From a virus, in the IMG/VR virus record IMGVR_UViG_3300028800_000006, positions 38,928-102,927 of that record: DNA of 64,000 nt, one strand, 5' to 3'. Below the pieces are notes generated by a model. That model ran no database searches, had not been told where the DNA came from, and saw only the letters and a program-made list of their open reading frames with translations. How positions within the stretch are numbered: position 1 is the stretch's first letter; every line of letters begins with the position of its first letter. A program made the translations under genes and the position numbers. Of the stretch, positions 44,191 through 51,531 are shown in pieces.

Positions 44191-44357
44191 GGTGCACGCG
44201 AATCGATCAGCTTAACCGCGGCCTGTGGGTGTGTCTGCTTGGCTGCACGAACGGCCTTCCTGCTTCGTTCACCAGGCCGCACATGACTGGACCACAGAAA
44301 CCAGCGCAGCGGCGACGTACGGTCCCGATACACACGCACCTCAAGCACGCGGATCAC
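44187..44357 (-). CDS. Small basic hypothetical protein, 56 aa
   Basis: GTG 44357 overlaps the preceding stop (GTGA). The pattern of strands (VIRVLEVRVYRDRTSPLRWF) followed by a basic helix (RSRKAVRAAKQTH) is like its two neighbours, suggesting related small folds. Confidence 0.5.
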   Translation of the reverse strand: MIRVLEVRVYRDRTSPLRWFLWSSHVRPGERSRKAVRAAKQTHPQAAVKLIDSRAP

Positions 44358-44548
44358 TTCTCTTCGCGCAGCACAAACTTCGGCTTCTTCGGCCGCACAT
44401 CCCGGCCGATCGGCTCTTCCAGAAAAGCGGTGCGACACTGCACCCGTGCAGCTTTCGCTGTTAGCCCTCTACCGCTCGCCGTGTGCGTGCTGTGCAGCCC
44501 AGATGGGCCATAGACGTAGCACGTGAACCTTCTCCACTTTGTCGCCAT
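44354..44548 (-). CDS. Small basic hypothetical protein, 64 aa
   Basis: FTCYVYGPSGLHSTHTASG followed by a helix (LTAKAARVQCRTAFLEE) and a Lys-rich end. AAGGA upstream of ATG 44548. Likely a paralogue of 44187-44357 by fold pattern. Confidence 0.5.
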   Translation of the reverse strand: MATKWRRFTCYVYGPSGLHSTHTASGRGLTAKAARVQCRTAFLEEPIGRDVRPKKPKFVLREEK

Positions 44549-44716
44549 CTACCGTCGTCCTTTCACAGTCGCCCGCCCGATCATGAACGCGAGCCCAGCG
44601 GCGACCACGCCCAGGCCGATCGACTTGATGGTGTACCAGCGCACGAAGTAGTCCGGGGCGACCGTGATCGCCGTGCGCGCGTCCGCGGCGAAGTCACCCA
44701 ATCCCGCGCGAATCAA
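44549..44716 (-). CDS. Single-span membrane protein, 55 aa (TTG start)
   Basis: TTG 44716 overlaps the previous stop. A hydrophobic span (IKSIGLGVVAAGLAFMIG, about 30-47) ends in a basic tail (RATVKGRR). Small enough to be missed by size filters, but it fills the gap exactly between its two neighbours. Confidence 0.6.
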   Translation of the reverse strand: MIRAGLGDFAADARTAITVAPDYFVRWYTIKSIGLGVVAAGLAFMIGRATVKGRR

Positions 44717-45300
44717 AACGGCGCCTCCTCACGATCCGGAATGTTCTCGCATCGCTCGATGTACTGGCGCGACCGCCGCACAGCCTCCGACCGCTCGGGC
44801 AGCTGCAGCCGGAACCCCACCGCCTCTTCGAGCACAGGCAGCCGCTCGGACAGGTCTTCCCAGTGGCGCGTGGACGGCACGGTCACGTCGAGCGCCTCCG
44901 CCCAGCTCGCGACCTTGCGGCCCGGCGTCCGGCGCTCAAACTGCTCGTTCAGCGCATCGAATCGGCCATCACCCGGCCGGGCCCGCGGCTTTGGCCCGCG
45001 CCGGCCATGGTTCACCCAGGCGCGGTACGCTGTGCAGTCGCTGCCGCAGTCCGACTCCACGAACGAGCGGAGCCGCGGGTTGGCGTTGAGCAGCTCGCGG
45101 ACCGGCTCTCGCTTCACCTTGAAGGTGCGCGGGCGGGCCTCGCGGGATGCCTCGCGGAAGCACCGGCGCCGCACGGGATCCTTCGGCGTCTCGTACACCC
45201 ACGGCATCCCAAGCTGGTCACGGCCGCGCAGGAGGTGCAGGCCGACCGCAACAGCAGCGACGCCCAGCGCCAAACCGCCGAAGTGCGAGTTAACCAGCAT
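44713..45300 (-). CDS. Membrane-anchored hypothetical protein, 195 aa
   Basis: One N-terminal hydrophobic segment (HFGGLALGVAAVAVGLHLL) followed by a charged, Arg-rich helical domain with two Cys (SDCGSDC). ATG 45300 lies 7 nt from a -10 box shared with the divergent gene at 45320. Confidence 0.6.
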   Translation of the reverse strand: MLVNSHFGGLALGVAAVAVGLHLLRGRDQLGMPWVYETPKDPVRRRCFREASREARPRTFKVKREPVRELLNANPRLRSFVESDCGSDCTAYRAWVNHGRRGPKPRARPGDGRFDALNEQFERRTPGRKVASWAEALDVTVPSTRHWEDLSERLPVLEEAVGFRLQLPERSEAVRRSRQYIERCENIPDREEAPF

Positions 45301-45306
45301 CTGCGA

Positions 45307-45313
45307 TAGGATA
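45307..45313. promoter_or_regulatory. Shared bidirectional -10 box
   Basis: TAGGATA. Read on the plus strand, TAGGAT (45307-45312) is 7 nt before ATG 45320. Read on the minus strand, TATCCT (45308-45313) is 7 nt before ATG 45300. The two divergent start codons are only 19 nt apart. No convincing -35 was seen for either direction. Confidence 0.55.
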
Positions 45314-45319
45314 CACCAA

Positions 45320-45649
45320 ATGGCGTCCGTCGATCTCAGCCAGACCCACCTCAAGACCGTACACGTGATCGCTGTTGTCCTGGCGCTCCTGTCAGCCGGG
45401 CTCTACATCGGCCGCACGTACGTCAGCCTGACCTGGGCTGTGCGCGAGCTGGACAACAAGCAGAAGGAGATTCCGACCAAAGAGGATCTCCGCCAGCTGC
45501 ACACCGAGCTGAACGTGGAGCTGACACACGCTGCCGCGGAGCGCGCGAAGTTCTACCTAGAGCACGCCAGGGCGGAGTGCGAGCCCCCGGTCAAGCACGG
45601 GGGGAAGTGGAAGTGCTCGTGGGTATGGCCGCCGCCCCCCGAGGACTAG
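45320..45649 (+). CDS. Single-span membrane protein with coiled coil, 109 aa
   Basis: A short basic N-terminus, a membrane span (VIAVVLALLSAGLYIGRTYV, about 15-34), a helical stretch with heptad spacing (LRQLHTELNVELTHAAAER), and a Cys/Trp/Pro-rich end (CSWVWPPPPED). Its form resembles phage i-spanins (inner-membrane anchor, periplasmic coiled coil), but the partner is unknown. Confidence 0.55.
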   Translation: MASVDLSQTHLKTVHVIAVVLALLSAGLYIGRTYVSLTWAVRELDNKQKEIPTKEDLRQLHTELNVELTHAAAERAKFYLEHARAECEPPVKHGGKWKCSWVWPPPPED

Positions 45650-45678
45650 AAGCGCCGTCGCTTCCGAGTCCACGTCGC

Positions 45679-45861
45679 CTAGACATCGTCGTGTGCCTTG
45701 AACGCCGCCGAGAGCACGCACGCCCTCGCGGTCACATCGAGCGCCGGGAACGCTCGTAGCACACCCCGTCGAACGATGCCGGTCATCTGCCGGCGCCGCC
45801 GATCGTGCGCGCCCCGAGCGGAGCGCACGTCGTGCGTAACAGGTGGGCGCCGCCGGCTCAC
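45679..45861 (-). CDS. Small Arg-rich protein, 60 aa
   Basis: GTG overlaps the preceding stop (GTGA), and the product is Arg-rich (MSRRRPPVTHDVRSARG). No family recognised. Chosen mainly on operon position. Confidence 0.4.
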   Translation of the reverse strand: MSRRRPPVTHDVRSARGAHDRRRRQMTGIVRRGVLRAFPALDVTARACVLSAAFKAHDDV

Positions 45862-46442
45862 GGCCTGTGCTTCGACCGGTGAGCCGTCACGGCCAGTACG
45901 ACCGCGAGCCCCACCGCGAGGATGGCCAGGCCCTGCGCCGGGTCCAGGCTGATGTGGTCGTACTGCGCCGGGATGAACGCCTTCACGTCCACCGATGCGT
46001 GATCGATCGGCAGGCCGCCTGGCGCGAACGTCGGCCCTCTCCCGTAGGGGGAAGGCGGCGGGTAGTAACCTGGCTGTGGCTGCTGGTAGTACGACATCGG
46101 ATATCCCCCTGATTGCGGCGCTGGCGCGGGTGGCGGCGGCGACGGGTTGCTCGGGTCGATCCCCGCGGCCTGCTCGATGGCCGCCGCCATGTCGTTGGCC
46201 GACGCCCTGATCATCGACGTGGTGGCGCGCTGCCAGTTCTGCGGGATCTTCCTGCCAGCGCCCTGGACGACGTAGACGATGAGGGCCCGATTCGCCGCTG
46301 CAGCCGTTGCCGTCCCGACCACGCCATCCACGCGCACCAGCAGCTTCGCATCCTGGTGCTGCTGCCCGAGCGCATTGAGCGCGTTCTGCAGCCGAACGAC
46401 TGCAGGCGAGACCGCCGCGCCGAGGTAGCCTGAAAGCCGCAT
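45858..46442 (-). CDS. Peptidoglycan-binding membrane protein
   Basis: 194 aa. An N-terminal peptidoglycan-binding type 1 pattern (VVRLQNALNALG then VDGVVGTATAAAANRAL), a Pro/Gln/Tyr-rich linker (PPPPAPAP, QQPQPGYYPPPSPYG), and a C-terminal membrane span (AQGLAILAVGLAVVLAV) with a basic end (HRSKHRP). Binding murein while held in a membrane would suit a virion or spanning protein. ATG set by TAGGCT 7 nt upstream. Confidence 0.7.
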   Translation of the reverse strand: MRLSGYLGAAVSPAVVRLQNALNALGQQHQDAKLLVRVDGVVGTATAAAANRALIVYVVQGAGRKIPQNWQRATTSMIRASANDMAAAIEQAAGIDPSNPSPPPPAPAPQSGGYPMSYYQQPQPGYYPPPSPYGRGPTFAPGGLPIDHASVDVKAFIPAQYDHISLDPAQGLAILAVGLAVVLAVTAHRSKHRP

Positions 46443-46449
46443 AACCGAA

Positions 46450-46479
46450 AGCCTAACCCTGCGGTAGGTCCGTGGGCAA
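46450..46479 (-). promoter_or_regulatory. Promoter of leaderless type for 46442 (-)
   Basis: Minus strand: TTGCCC (46474-46479), 18-nt spacer, TAGGCT (46450-46455), 7 nt to ATG 46442. The -10 overlaps the stop codon of the preceding gene. Confidence 0.55.
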
Positions 46480-46641
46480 ATAGCGCTGGTCCACGCGCAC
46501 GAGCTTCACGTGTCCATCCACGACCGTGATGACCAAGTCGGCGTGGGCCCGCGTCGCAAGGAGCTTCGCGAACATGCGCCCCACACCCATCCAGAACGAG
46601 ATGATGGGCGGCGGCAGCGCTGGTGGTTGCGGCTGGCTCAT
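46453..46641 (-). CDS. Small hypothetical protein, 62 aa
   Basis: ATG overlaps the previous stop (ATGA). A Pro-rich start (MSQPQPPALPPP), a short hydrophobic patch (ISFWMGVGRMF), then strands (DLVITVVDGHVKLVRVD). No family recognised. Confidence 0.5.
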   Translation of the reverse strand: MSQPQPPALPPPIISFWMGVGRMFAKLLATRAHADLVITVVDGHVKLVRVDQRYLPTDLPQG

Positions 46642-46850
46642 CGGTTGTGCAGGTAGTACGCGGTCGCGGCCACGCCTACCGCAACGCCGATGAGGATGCC
46701 GACCGCGATGGTCGGGATCATGCGTGGGCACGCCTCGGCCGCCGCGAGCGCAGAAGGAGGCTTCATGGCGAAGCGCGCCGCGGAGCCGGGGAGGGGAATG
46801 TCCATCGTGCCGCCGTTGGGCAGGACGAGTGTGCGGGTGTTCGAGGCCAT
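46638..46850 (-). CDS. Single-span membrane protein, 70 aa
   Basis: C-terminal membrane segment (IPTIAVGILIGVAVGVAATA, about 45-64) followed by YYLHNR. The N-terminal part is polar. Same C-terminal-anchor plan as several small proteins in this window. Overlaps neighbours at both ends. Confidence 0.6.
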   Translation of the reverse strand: MASNTRTLVLPNGGTMDIPLPGSAARFAMKPPSALAAAEACPRMIPTIAVGILIGVAVGVAATAYYLHNR

Positions 46851-47068
46851 CAGCGTTTCTTCTCCCAGGGCCGAGCGCAGCCCTTGGCGTAGAACTGGTC
46901 CGTGAGTTGGTGGACCGTCGACCGCCGCGCAAGTCCTGTCTCGATCTGATCGAGCATCACACTTGCGATTTTGCAGTCTCCGGCGCGCAGCGCACCGCGG
47001 AACCTGCGGATCGCTTTTGCTGTGCTCGTGCGCCCTACGACATCGAATTGGTTGTGTCGAGCAGCCAT
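46850..47068 (-). CDS. Small basic helical protein, 72 aa
   Basis: ATG 47068 overlaps the stop of the transglutaminase-like gene. Arg/Lys-rich helices (TAKAIRRFRGALRAGDCK) and a basic end. No family recognised. Confidence 0.55.
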   Translation of the reverse strand: MAARHNQFDVVGRTSTAKAIRRFRGALRAGDCKIASVMLDQIETGLARRSTVHQLTDQFYAKGCARPWEKKR

Positions 47069-48555
47069 CAAGGCTCCGTCACGTCGAAGTCTCGATGCTT
47101 CGCCTGGGGCGGATGAACGCCGAACTTGCTCCGGCCTGGCAACGTCGTATCGAGCGCGATCCACTGGCGCGGGTTGTTCTTCGGGTAGCCCGCCAAGCAG
47201 TAGATGTGGTCCCACGTCGCGCCGGTGTTGGACGTGATGCGGAACCGCGTGTTGAAACCGTTCTCCATCGCGAGCACAGCGCACGCCACGGAATGGTCGT
47301 CGCACTGCCGTGTGATCACGTCGCACTCCGGCAAGTACACGCGACCGGTCGCGGTCATGATGTCGTAGGTCTCAGCCTGCTCGGGCTCGATCGCGATCGA
47401 CTTCACCTTCGCCCACGGCCGCCGCGTCGCCTCTGCGCGTACGGTCAAGCGATGGATTGGGTTCTTCCCCGCGCCTCCATGGTCAGCCAGTGTCGTCCAC
47501 GCCATCGAGTGCCCGAACATGCGCTTGAGCACGCGGTACTGCAGCGCCAGCGTGTGCGAGATGGTCGAATACACGAGGTTTGAGCCGTGCGTGCTCAGGC
47601 CGCCGTCACCCATCTCCATCGCGCGTAGAATGGTCGCGATCGTCTTCGGGCCGTACCGGAACGACGGCAGCCCCTTCTCGATGGCGGTCCGGCCCAGATC
47701 GTACGACTCGGCGAAGTCGCGCGCATGCAGCTTGATCTCGCGCGTCCGCTCCGTGAACGGAATGTCGCGTGCACGAAGGATCTCGATGACCCGCTCGCGA
47801 ATCATCTTGCGGTTCGCGACACCCGCAATCGACAGGTAGTCCTGCGGTCCGTTTTTCTTCTTGTTGCTGCGGCAGCCTTCAGCCAGGTACGCCCCGATCA
47901 GGAACGCCGTGGCCTCGTCCAGCTCATCGGCAGCGGCGCCGTCGAATCGGCGGGGCTGCAGCAGGTCATCGCCGAGTCGAATGTTGGCGATCTGGACCTC
48001 TTCCGCGTCCCCGTACGTCCCGCCCTCCGGCACGCGCAGGATCTTGTGCGTCGGGCTCAAGCGCAGCTCGTTGCCGTTGTCGATCCCGAGGCGGATGATC
48101 TCTTTCGGGCCGCGCTCCCACGTCTTCATGACGGGAACCCATGACTCGCCGTCATGGATCTCGTCTCCCACTTCGAGCTGCTCGACCGGCTCGAACCCGT
48201 CCCTGGTCAGGAACAGCGTGCCTTCGGGGAAGCAGTCTCCTCCCGCCATCTGCAGCGTCCGCCAGGCGGTCTGGAACGTGTCCTTGTCCGTGATGTCGCC
48301 CGTGTACCGCACGTTCTGCTTCACGAACTCGTAGATCGCGTTCAGCTCGCACGTGTCGTTGCGGGCCGGGCACCCCCGCGTGACCTCCAGCCCGATCTGC
48401 CGCATGCGCGGATCCTTGAGCCCGCCCACCGGATCGTTCCGGCGCCCAAATGCAGCGTCCCCCAACCACACCATGCGTTTCAGAATCGCCACGCGGTCAT
48501 CGAGCGTCCGCACGGTGTGTGCGCGAAGCTGCGGGCCGCCGTCGTAGAAGGCCAT
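47068..48555 (-). CDS. Transglutaminase-like cysteine protein interrupted by an intein
   Basis: 495 aa precursor. The mature part (residues 1-107 and 418-495, 185 aa) is transglutaminase-like: catalytic Cys418 in CDDHSVACAVLAM, His450 in ATWDHIY and Asp469 in WIALDTT. Such phage proteins may act as peptidases or crosslink virion or wall proteins. Residues 108-417 form the intein. Without splicing the catalytic Cys has no proper preceding GGD segment, so activity depends on splicing. First gene of the operon to 45679. Confidence 0.85.
   Translation of the reverse strand: MAFYDGGPQLRAHTVRTLDDRVAILKRMVWLGDAAFGRRNDPVGGLKDPRMRQIGLEVTRGCPARNDTCELNAIYEFVKQNVRYTGDITDKDTFQTAWRTLQMAGGDCFPEGTLFLTRDGFEPVEQLEVGDEIHDGESWVPVMKTWERGPKEIIRLGIDNGNELRLSPTHKILRVPEGGTYGDAEEVQIANIRLGDDLLQPRRFDGAAADELDEATAFLIGAYLAEGCRSNKKKNGPQDYLSIAGVANRKMIRERVIEILRARDIPFTERTREIKLHARDFAESYDLGRTAIEKGLPSFRYGPKTIATILRAMEMGDGGLSTHGSNLVYSTISHTLALQYRVLKRMFGHSMAWTTLADHGGAGKNPIHRLTVRAEATRRPWAKVKSIAIEPEQAETYDIMTATGRVYLPECDVITRQCDDHSVACAVLAMENGFNTRFRITSNTGATWDHIYCLAGYPKNNPRQWIALDTTLPGRSKFGVHPPQAKHRDFDVTEP
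47305..48234 (-). mobile_element. Intein with LAGLIDADG-type homing endonuclease
   Basis: 310 residues. Starts with Cys108 (CFPEGTLFLTRDGFEPVEQL, Hint block A), has block B-like NGNELRLSPTHKILR, and ends ETYDIMTATGRVYLPECDVI then TRQ before Cys418. The terminal residue is Gln and the usual penultimate His is Arg. Two LAGLIDADG-like helices (FLIGAYLAEG at 219-227 and ILRAMEMGDGGL at 309-320) mark a homing endonuclease. Inserted directly before the catalytic Cys of the host protein. Confidence 0.85.
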
Positions 48556-48565
48556 GTCCCGTACG

Positions 48566-48595
48566 AGTGTGCACGTCCGCAGGGCCCGCGGTCAA
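48566..48595 (-). promoter_or_regulatory. Promoter for 48555 (-)
   Basis: Minus strand: TTGACC (48590-48595), 18-nt spacer, CACACT (48566-48571), 10 nt to ATG 48555. Its -35 lies back-to-back with the -35 of the divergent promoter at 48605. Confidence 0.5.
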
Positions 48596-48604
48596 GTCGC
48601 TGAA

Positions 48605-48634
48605 TTGACTCGACCCGTTGTCCCCACGTACGAT
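48605..48634 (+). promoter_or_regulatory. Promoter of leaderless type for 48642
   Basis: TTGACT (48605-48610), 18-nt spacer, TACGAT (48629-48634), 7 nt to GTG 48642. It settles the start of the following gene. Confidence 0.6.
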
Positions 48635-48641
48635 ATCCCTC

Positions 48642-49007
48642 GTGCTTGTTCAAGGGCCGCTCGGGTTCTCTCTCCCCTCCTCGATCACATCTGTCGCGAG
48701 GAGCGCGTACAGCGTCGCTTCTGACCCGCGTGTGCAGGCCAGCGCTGCTGTGGTGGGCACGCAGTTCGCCCCCGACACGACCGCGCAGGTGCAGCAGTAC
48801 GCGCGCACCGTCTCGCGCAGCATCCGCCAGGCCAACCGCGCATTCAACCCAGCGACGGGCCAGATGCCGCCGATGCAGCAGCCCCTGCCCGATCCTGGCT
48901 ACGATGACGCTGGCGGTGGCAGCATGCCGGTCCAGCACAGCAACATGCTCGTCTACGCAGGCATCGGTGTCGGTGCCCTGGTCCTCTTCCTTCTCTTGCG
49001 AAAGTGA
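48642..49007 (+). CDS. LGFS-type single-span membrane protein, 121 aa
   Basis: GTG 48642. N-terminal PLGFSLPSSITSVARSAYSV resembles LGFSITS proteins at 2921 and 49540. The middle is Gln/Pro-rich, and the C-terminus is a membrane span ending in Arg-Lys (AGIGVGALVLFLLLRK). Likely a virion membrane protein. GTGA overlap with the next gene. Confidence 0.7.
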   Translation: MLVQGPLGFSLPSSITSVARSAYSVASDPRVQASAAVVGTQFAPDTTAQVQQYARTVSRSIRQANRAFNPATGQMPPMQQPLPDPGYDDAGGGSMPVQHSNMLVYAGIGVGALVLFLLLRK

Positions 49008-49531
49008 ACATCATGCAGACCTCCACCGCTCTGGGCATCTCCTTCTCTCCGGCCGGCTTCCATCCCACGCCACCACCGGCCGCGCCACCTCCGCGCTACT
49101 ACGCGCCGCAGCCGATTCGGATCGCGAACCGGTCCTCAATGCGTCCGATCATCCGGCCGGCGTCCCCGGCGTACCGGCCGAGCGCATTTCAGCCGCGCCC
49201 CGGGTTCTTTCCCAACTACGGGCAGGACCGCTACGCGCGCTACGAAGCCGGCGCCGCCGCTCGCGCCGCTGCCGATGCACGGATGATCGCGCTGCAGACC
49301 CAGCAGCAGTTCCAGCAACAGCAGTTCGCCACACAGCAGGTGCAGTCGTCGCCCGCCGCGCCCGGGGGCGATCTGACCCCGGCACAGGACAACTCGGCGG
49401 CAGCCGATGCGGCGAGCGCCGCGAGTGACCCCGCCGCCGGTGGCGGGCACAAGCACCTGCTGCTGTTCGCAGGGATTGCCGCCGCCGTCGTCGTCGGCGG
49501 GTACGTAGTGCTGAAGAAGCGCAAGTCGTAA
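49004..49531 (+). CDS. Single-span membrane protein with Pro/Gln-rich stalk, 175 aa
   Basis: Start GTG 49004 overlaps the previous stop; ATG 49013 is an alternative. N-terminal ALGISFSPAGF recalls the LGFS motif; then Pro-rich, a Gln-rich helix (LQTQQQFQQQQFATQQ), a disordered acidic part, and a C-terminal span (LLLFAGIAAAVVVGGYVVL) with KKRKS end. Confidence 0.65.
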   Translation: MNIMQTSTALGISFSPAGFHPTPPPAAPPPRYYAPQPIRIANRSSMRPIIRPASPAYRPSAFQPRPGFFPNYGQDRYARYEAGAAARAAADARMIALQTQQQFQQQQFATQQVQSSPAAPGGDLTPAQDNSAAADAASAASDPAAGGGHKHLLLFAGIAAAVVVGGYVVLKKRKS

Positions 49532-49539
49532 GGGCACCC

Positions 49540-50322
49540 GTGATCTTCGGGAACTCGGATGCTGCCTGGGTTGACGACGGCACCCTAGGCTTCTCGATCA
49601 CTTCGCCCTTCAAGAGCGTCGCCCACGCGGCCACCGCGGTCGGCAAGGGAGTCGCTCACGGGACGGTTGCTGCTGCGAAGGGCGCTGGGGGCCTCGCGCA
49701 GAGGTACGGCAAGACGGCCGCGGAGCTGGCCGTGCTACCTGTCGTCGAGGTGAACAAGGCCATCGTGGCGCCGGTGCTCAAGGCCACTGTCCTCCGCCCC
49801 GTCATCAGCCGGATCAACACGCTGAAGGACCGCCGGGCGAAGAAGCTGGCCTGGGACAACCGCAAGTCGACGACACCCACGCCCCAAGAGCGGAGTCAGG
49901 CCAGCAGCTGGACGAAGTCTCACCTGCGCAGCCAGGCGCCGCCGCTCGGGCTGATGATGTCGGTGCTGGCCGGGAGCGCCCCTCAGATGGGCCTCCGCGG
50001 CCTGGGCGAGCCCACCACAGCCACCATCACAGCCGCTGTGCCGGCGCTGATCGCTCTCCTGAACTCGATCCTGAAGAAGGCCAACAGCAGCGGCGACGCG
50101 CCCGAGCATGTGGGAGGCGGCAGCGGCGGTACAGCGGCCGGAGGCGAGAGTGGCGCTCCCGACAGCGGCAGTACAGCGTCAGACGGTGGCACGCCAGGTG
50201 GTGGCAAGCACGGCGCGCGATCCGTCAGCTCGTTGCCGCTCGGCCTCACGAAGAAGCAGCTCACGATCGGCGGCGCGGTGCTGGGCGGCGTCGTCCTGCT
50301 CGCGCTGCTCACCCGAAAATGA
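49540..50322 (+). CDS. LGFSITS-type single-span membrane protein, 260 aa
   Basis: GTG 49540. GTLGFSITSPFKSVAHAATA at residues 14-33 matches 2921-3334. A helical central part (VLRPVISRINTLKDRRAKK), a Gly/Ser-rich disordered linker (GGGSGGTAAGGESG), and a C-terminal span (LTIGGAVLGGVVLLALLTRK). Largest of the group; a plausible scaffold or membrane-vertex protein of the virion. Confidence 0.7.
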   Translation: MIFGNSDAAWVDDGTLGFSITSPFKSVAHAATAVGKGVAHGTVAAAKGAGGLAQRYGKTAAELAVLPVVEVNKAIVAPVLKATVLRPVISRINTLKDRRAKKLAWDNRKSTTPTPQERSQASSWTKSHLRSQAPPLGLMMSVLAGSAPQMGLRGLGEPTTATITAAVPALIALLNSILKKANSSGDAPEHVGGGSGGTAAGGESGAPDSGSTASDGGTPGGGKHGARSVSSLPLGLTKKQLTIGGAVLGGVVLLALLTRK

Positions 50323-50534
50323 TCAGCACCGGCGGGCCCTGGTACGCCTCGGCAGCCGACCGCGCCGTCCACGCAGCAGCCGCCGTCAATGACGTCGAGA
50401 ACTGGCCGGTGGACGACGCAGCGGCCGTCATCGGGGTCGAGACGGCCTGGCTGGCGGGGCTACTGCTGGGGCTAAAATTCCTGATCGGCGGGCTCGTTGC
50501 CGAGCGCCGCCGAGTCACCGGTCACCGCGGTTAG
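50319..50534 (+). CDS. Small membrane protein, 71 aa
   Basis: ATGA overlap with the previous gene. One membrane span (TAWLAGLLLGLKFLIGGLVA) near the end and a basic tail (ERRRVTGHRG). No family recognised. Confidence 0.6.
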   Translation: MISTGGPWYASAADRAVHAAAAVNDVENWPVDDAAAVIGVETAWLAGLLLGLKFLIGGLVAERRRVTGHRG

Positions 50535-50902
50535 CGGTTGATCGAGTGGCGGAAGTTCAGCTCGAACACGACGTTGCCGGCGCCATTGGTCGCCATGTCG
50601 AAGTGGTTCACGCTCGAATCGGTCGTGAAGTTGTAGCTTCCCGAAACGATGCCAGAGCCCGTTCCGGTCGCGTAGACCGACAGGCGCCCGTCCTCGACCA
50701 AGTTCGCCCACGCGGCAACGCCCGGCCCCGGAGGGCCCTCGAAAAGCGGCGCGGTCAGAAGCGACTTCAGCGGGCCCGCCACACAGAGCGCGACCAGCGA
50801 TGCCTGTGACAGCTGCGCCGTGTCACCACCCTCGCCGCCGGTGGCCGCGTTCAGACGAAGCATGTCTTGCGTTGCGTTCAGAACAGTGATCGTGAGTGCC
50901 AT
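50531..50902 (-). CDS. Virion-type protein B, paralogue of 40412-40753
   Basis: 123 aa from ATG 50902. Shares MLRLNAATGGEGGDTAQLSQ, AGPLKSLL and the C-terminal VFELNFRHSINR with the other protein. TAGCCT lies 8 nt upstream. The last bases overlap the end of the convergent membrane protein gene. Confidence 0.65.
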   Translation of the reverse strand: MALTITVLNATQDMLRLNAATGGEGGDTAQLSQASLVALCVAGPLKSLLTAPLFEGPPGPGVAAWANLVEDGRLSVYATGTGSGIVSGSYNFTTDSSVNHFDMATNGAGNVVFELNFRHSINR

Positions 50903-50910
50903 GAGTAAGA

Positions 50911-50940
50911 AGGCTAACGCCTGGCGCGGGGCGGTGTCAA
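50911..50940 (-). promoter_or_regulatory. Promoter of leaderless type for 50902 (-)
   Basis: Minus strand: TTGACA (50935-50940), 18-nt spacer, TAGCCT (50911-50916), 8 nt to ATG 50902. Confidence 0.6.
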
Positions 50941-50951
50941 TCGGGAGTCGA

Positions 50952-51443
50952 TCAGCACCCGTGCACGTCCACGCAACCGAACACATGACTGCCGTTGTAC
51001 TGGTCGTTCGGGTCCGTGAACTGACACGGCGTTGCGTCGAGCGGATATCCCTGGCGCTCCACACCCACGCAGCCATAGAGGAGATGCCCGTCCTCCGACA
51101 TGCCGCACGCCGGTGATGATGAGATTGGCGAGCCGAACTCCGTCACGTAGTCGGGGCACACCGGTAGCGCAATCACGTCGATTCCACGAGGAACGACGCC
51201 GCCTGTTCCCGCCACCAAGGCACCACCAGCACCCGCGCTATCCATCCCGCCCGCGCCCCCTGTTCCTGCCACTGCCGTTCCTCCTGTGCTGCCTGGAGAT
51301 GCCCCAGAGGCACCGCCAGCGGCAACAGCACCTCCGCTACCAGCCAGCGCAATCCCACCAGTCCCCTGCGGCTCACCACTGCCGAACGGCATTCCATGCA
51401 CTTCGCCGCAGCCGACCAGCAACACGAACAGCAGATACTTCAT
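50952..51443 (-). CDS. Lipoprotein with Gly/Ala/Thr-rich linker
   Basis: 163 aa. Short signal and lipobox (LLFVLLVGC, Cys at about residue 12). A low-complexity linker rich in GTGG/AGGA follows (AGSGGAVAAGGASGASPGS), then a Cys-rich C-terminal domain with at least six Cys. This linker type is common in lipoproteins of Polyangiales/Myxococcota, giving a host hint. GGAGAG before ATG 51443. May be host-derived cargo such as a superinfection or surface protein. Confidence 0.65.
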   Translation of the reverse strand: MKYLLFVLLVGCGEVHGMPFGSGEPQGTGGIALAGSGGAVAAGGASGASPGSTGGTAVAGTGGAGGMDSAGAGGALVAGTGGVVPRGIDVIALPVCPDYVTEFGSPISSSPACGMSEDGHLLYGCVGVERQGYPLDATPCQFTDPNDQYNGSHVFGCVDVHGC

Positions 51444-51531
51444 CACGCTCTCCTTGGAAAAAGCGAGGCGCCGGCCGGCAGAAAGAAAAACGCCAGTTAA
51501 ACCAACTGCCGACCGACGCCCCAAAACCCTA

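Noticed and set aside
51480-51494. GAAAGAAAAACGCC on the plus strand at 51.48 kb, similar to the shared leader
   Set aside because: No plus-strand start follows it, and it lies in the intergenic region between two minus genes, so it is not counted as a seventh leader.
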